The notes under the pieces are model-generated. The model did not search any database. It worked only from the letters and a program-made list of their open reading frames with translations, and was not told the origin of the DNA. Position numbers and translations under genes: made by a program. A stretch of DNA of 7,597 nucleotides from DATCSE01 sp036568605 (GTDB lineage: Bacteria; Pseudomonadota; Gammaproteobacteria; Burkholderiales; Burkholderiaceae_C): assembly GCA_036568605.1 (NCBI GenBank), contig DATCSE010000419.1, positions 1 through 7,597 of the forward strand, written 5' to 3'. Shown here piece by piece: positions 6,211 to 7,597 of this stretch; position 1 is the first letter of the stretch; every line of letters begins with the position of its first letter.

Positions 6211-6243
6211 GGTCGTGGCTCCTCGAGCGTTGATCGTCGTCGT

Positions 6244-6480
6244 TCAGCGGCCCGTGCCGGGGCCGAATTCGCTCGCCGCGAAGCTGGCGTGCAGGCCGGT
6301 CACCGGCATCAGCACCGCGGCCGCGCGGCTCGCCCACTCGGCGAGGTCTGCGGTACCGGGCAGGCGCCGGGCTTCCGGTTGCGTCAGGCGCAGCAGCGAC
6401 GATGCGCCGCCGCGGCAACGCGGACCGGCAGGCCGTCCGCGGCGGACGGTGGGAGCGCTCTTGGTTCGAATCAACGACAT
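6244..6480 (-). CDS. Small protein of unknown function, 78 aa
   Basis: I do not recognise this protein. The first 26 residues are very basic (MSLIRTKSAPTVRRGR..., with further Arg and one Cys). The rest is more regular: SLLRLTQPEARRLPG, then an Ala-rich, possibly helical or amphipathic stretch ADLAEWASRAAAVLMPVTGL, ending EFGPGTGR. AAGGA (6495-6491) lies 10 nt before the ATG at 6480. G/C at the third position is strong from about codon 25 onward but weaker in the first 24 codons, so the true start could be further in. A near-perfect sigma-54 promoter lies about 80 bp upstream, and the 57-aa ORF follows after 33 nt. The basic N-terminus could be a nucleic-acid-binding or leader segment (inference only). 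Confidence 0.5.
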   Translation of the reverse strand: MSLIRTKSAPTVRRGRPAGPRCRGGASSLLRLTQPEARRLPGTADLAEWASRAAAVLMPVTGLHASFAASEFGPGTGR

Positions 6481-6560
6481 GGCAACGACGTCCTTTTCAT
6501 GTCCTCGGATCCGCTGCGTCTCGCTGGAGGCGTTACCGCGGATGCTGTGCCGATATCAGC

Positions 6561-6575
6561 GCAACGTCCGTGCCA
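6561..6575 (-). promoter_or_regulatory. Sigma-54 (RpoN) -24/-12 promoter
   Basis: The minus strand reads TGGCACGGACGTTGC, a full match to the RpoN core TGGCACG-N4-TTGC, with T in the pyrimidine position before it. The GG and GC dinucleotides have the required spacing. With C6561 as -12, transcription would start near 6549, giving a leader of about 69 nt before the 78-aa ORF. The orientation fits that ORF and the downstream terminators. Sigma-54 promoters require an ATP-dependent activator bound upstream. Confidence 0.65.
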
Positions 6576-6585
6576 AGCCGCAGTG

Positions 6586-6690
6586 AGCACTTGCCGAGGG
6601 GTTGTGGCCGCGCTACCGACAAAATTTGATCTTTGCAAGTGCTTGCTCTCGCCGAAATGTGATCAATGCGTAACGGCTGGGTTACAGGGC
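6586..6690 (-). promoter_or_regulatory. Upstream activator region with nested inverted repeats
   Basis: This AT-richer stretch lies upstream of the sigma-54 element. It holds GTAAC-N6-GTTAC at 6670-6685, centred about 129 bp before the predicted start site. There is also an inverted pair AGCACTTGC (6586-6594) / GCAAGTGCT (6635-6643), a second half-site GCTTGC at 6641-6646, and TTGATC (6626-6631) / GATCAA (6661-6666). Position and symmetry suit binding sites for a sigma-54 activator. The first resembles a TyrR/PhhR box (TGTAAA-N6-TTTACA), matching 9 of 12 defined positions. Binding is inferred. Confidence 0.4.
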
Positions 6691-6797
6691 CGACTGGATT
6701 CGTCATCGGCCAACGCCCGTGTGCGCTGAGCGTGCGCGGATCATGCGCCCGGAAAGTTTCGGCAATTTTTCACGCTTCGTTGCATGCGCTCCTGGTG
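6691..6797. other. Stretch with no supported gene
   Basis: I see no coding frame with a ribosome binding site, no tRNA-like fold and no clear promoter. A short GAAAGTTTC element followed by five T at 6766-6770 looks superficially like a plus-strand terminator, but its stem is too short to support the call. Confidence 0.4.
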
Positions 6798-6818
6798 CCC
6801 TCTCCCTCTGGGAGAGGG
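6798..6818 (-). terminator. Intergenic palindrome after the ABC ATPase gene
   Basis: Perfect 9-bp arms CCCTCTCCC (6798-6806) and GGGAGAGGG (6810-6818) enclose a 3-nt loop, 8 nt downstream of the ABC ATPase stop. No T-run follows on either strand. Palindromes of this CCCTCTCCC-loop-GGGAGAGGG type occur after many genes in GC-rich proteobacteria. It may act as a 3' end-protecting hairpin or belong to a dispersed intergenic repeat family. Confidence 0.45.
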
Positions 6819-6826
6819 GGAATCCA

Positions 6827-7597
6827 TCAAGCGGCGCGGTAGCCGCGCGGGATCGCACCCAGCAGCCGCCGCGTGTATTCCTGCTGGGGCGCATCCAGGA
6901 TCTGCGCGACGCTGGCCTGCTCGACGACCTCGCCGTCCTTCATCACCAGCACCTCGTCAGCCATGAAGCGCACCACCGCAAGGTCGTGGCTGATGAAGAT
7001 ATAGGCGAGGCCCAGCTCGTCCTGCAGGTCCTTCAGCAGGTTCAGCACCTGCGCCTGCACCGAGACGTCCAGCGCGCTGACCGCCTCGTCGAGCACCAGT
7101 ACCTCGGGATCCAGCGTCAGGCAGCGCGCGATCGCGACGCGCTGGCGCTGGCCGCCGGAGAACTCGTGCGGGTACTTGTGCATCGCCGACTCGTCCAGGC
7201 CGACCTTGGCCAGCAGCGAGCGCGCTCGCTGCTCGCGCTCGGCTTCATCCTTGCCGACGCCGTGGATGGTCATTGGCTCGACCAGCGTCTGGCCGACCGT
7301 GAAGCGCGGGTTCAGCGACGCGTACGGGTTCTGGAACACCACCTGGATGCGCTTGCGCATCGGCAGCATCTCCTGCTTGGACAGCGCGAGCAGGTCGATG
7401 CTGCCGTCGAAGCGCACGCGCCCGCCGACCGGCCCGCCGGTGGGCTCGTGCAGGCGCAGCAGCGCCAGGCCCATCGTCGTCTTGCCCGAGCCGGACTCGC
7501 CCACCACGCCCAGCGTCTTGCCGCGCGCCAGCGTGAAGGACGCATTTTTGACGGCCTGGAATTCGCGTCGGCCGAACAAGCCTTCGCGCAGGATGAA
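6827..7597 (-). CDS. Oligopeptide/dipeptide ABC transporter ATP-binding protein, C-terminal ATPase domain (YejF/DppF-like, partial)
   Basis: The 256 visible residues form a nearly complete ABC ATPase domain, cut at its N-terminus by the window end. Reading from the edge, the frame stays open (FILREGLFGRREFQAVKN...), so no start lies inside; the TTG at 7579 is an internal Leu codon. Visible motifs are Walker A GESGSGKT (33-40), Q-loop VVFQNPYASLNP, signature FSGGQRQRVAIARCL, Walker B VLVLDEAVSALD and H-loop FISHDLAVV. The C-terminus PQQEYTRRLLGAIPRG is typical of the peptide/nickel importer class (OppF/DppF/YejF/GsiA). The domain energises uptake of peptides or related solutes at the inner membrane. 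Similarity of the fragment to the second half of YejF suggests a fused two-domain ATPase, but the first half and permease genes are outside the window. A palindrome follows its stop. Confidence 0.92.
   Translation of the reverse strand, partial: FILREGLFGRREFQAVKNASFTLARGKTLGVVGESGSGKTTMGLALLRLHEPTGGPVGGRVRFDGSIDLLALSKQEMLPMRKRIQVVFQNPYASLNPRFTVGQTLVEPMTIHGVGKDEAEREQRARSLLAKVGLDESAMHKYPHEFSGGQRQRVAIARCLTLDPEVLVLDEAVSALDVSVQAQVLNLLKDLQDELGLAYIFISHDLAVVRFMADEVLVMKDGEVVEQASVAQILDAPQQEYTRRLLGAIPRGYRAA

Noticed and set aside
5993..6418. A 141-codon minus-strand frame overlapping both small ORFs
   Set aside because: Arg/Ala/Asp-rich shadow composition and no ribosome binding site, whereas the alternative frames have good sites and better third-position bias. 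Its last codons (MKGLGGR after an ATG at 6016) could be a tiny ORF but are too short to support.
6471..6500. A 9-codon upstream ORF (MKRTSLPCR) ending at the start of the 78-aa ORF
   Set aside because: Its possible ribosome binding site is only 1 nt from the ATG, and so short a frame is likely by chance.
5866..6729. A 287-codon plus-strand open frame across the gap between vapBC and the ABC gene
   Set aside because: It runs through two minus-strand terminators and the sigma-54 promoter, has no ribosome binding site and shows no domain.
6741..6770. A terminator-like GAAAGTTTC followed by TTTTT on the plus strand
   Set aside because: The stem would need an impossibly small loop or only a few base pairs, and no plus-strand gene precedes it.
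1..7597. CRISPR arrays, tRNA/rRNA genes, insertion sequences
   Set aside because: No regularly spaced repeats, tRNA cloverleaf-like sequence, transposase motifs or terminal inverted repeats were seen on either strand.

Overview
The window is GC-rich DNA with strong G/C bias at third codon positions. It carries a Bug/TctC-type extracytoplasmic solute receptor, a family greatly expanded in beta-proteobacteria, especially Burkholderiales. A Burkholderiales-like Gram-negative host is therefore the best guess; this is inference from gene content, not from a marker gene.

Layout. (1) Positions 1-60, minus: the first 20 codons of an exported protein (signal peptide only), divergent from the next gene. 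(2) Positions 184-2111, plus: a two-gene unit joined by an ATGA overlap. It encodes a membrane-anchored GT2 polyprenyl-phosphate sugar transferase and a ChbG/YdjC/NaxD-type carbohydrate deacetylase. (3) Positions 2086-4026, minus: an ArnT/PMT-type (GT83/GT39) integral-membrane sugar transferase followed 21 nt later by a GtrA-type four-helix membrane protein. The GtrA gene overlaps the deacetylase gene tail to tail by 26 bp. (4) Positions 4069-5103, minus: the Bug/TctC receptor. (5) Positions 5180-5811, minus: a VapBC toxin-antitoxin pair with a one-base overlap and visibly less GC-rich sequence. (6) Positions about 5875-6690: a stretch that looks intergenic at first but appears to hold a compact minus-strand unit. 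It has a palindromic activator-like site, a near-perfect sigma-54 promoter, two small ORFs of 78 and 57 codons with good ribosome binding sites, and two tandem intrinsic terminators. (7) Positions 6827-7597, minus: the C-terminal ATPase domain of an oligopeptide/dipeptide ABC transporter, cut by the window end.

How the genes may work together. The four convergent genes in 184-4026 form a plausible pathway. The GT2 enzyme loads an N-acetylhexosamine onto undecaprenyl phosphate on the cytoplasmic face, the ChbG/NaxD-like enzyme deacetylates it, and the GtrA-like protein helps flip the lipid-linked amino sugar. The ArnT-like enzyme then transfers it to a periplasmic acceptor such as a lipid A phosphate. 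This parallels the Francisella FlmF2/NaxD/FlmK route and the Bordetella Lgm glucosamine modification of lipid A, but arranged as two facing transcription units. The identities of sugar and acceptor are inferred.

The least explained part is the sigma-54-preceded small-ORF unit at 5875-6690. I recognise neither small protein, but promoter, ribosome binding sites, codon bias and terminators all agree on one strand.
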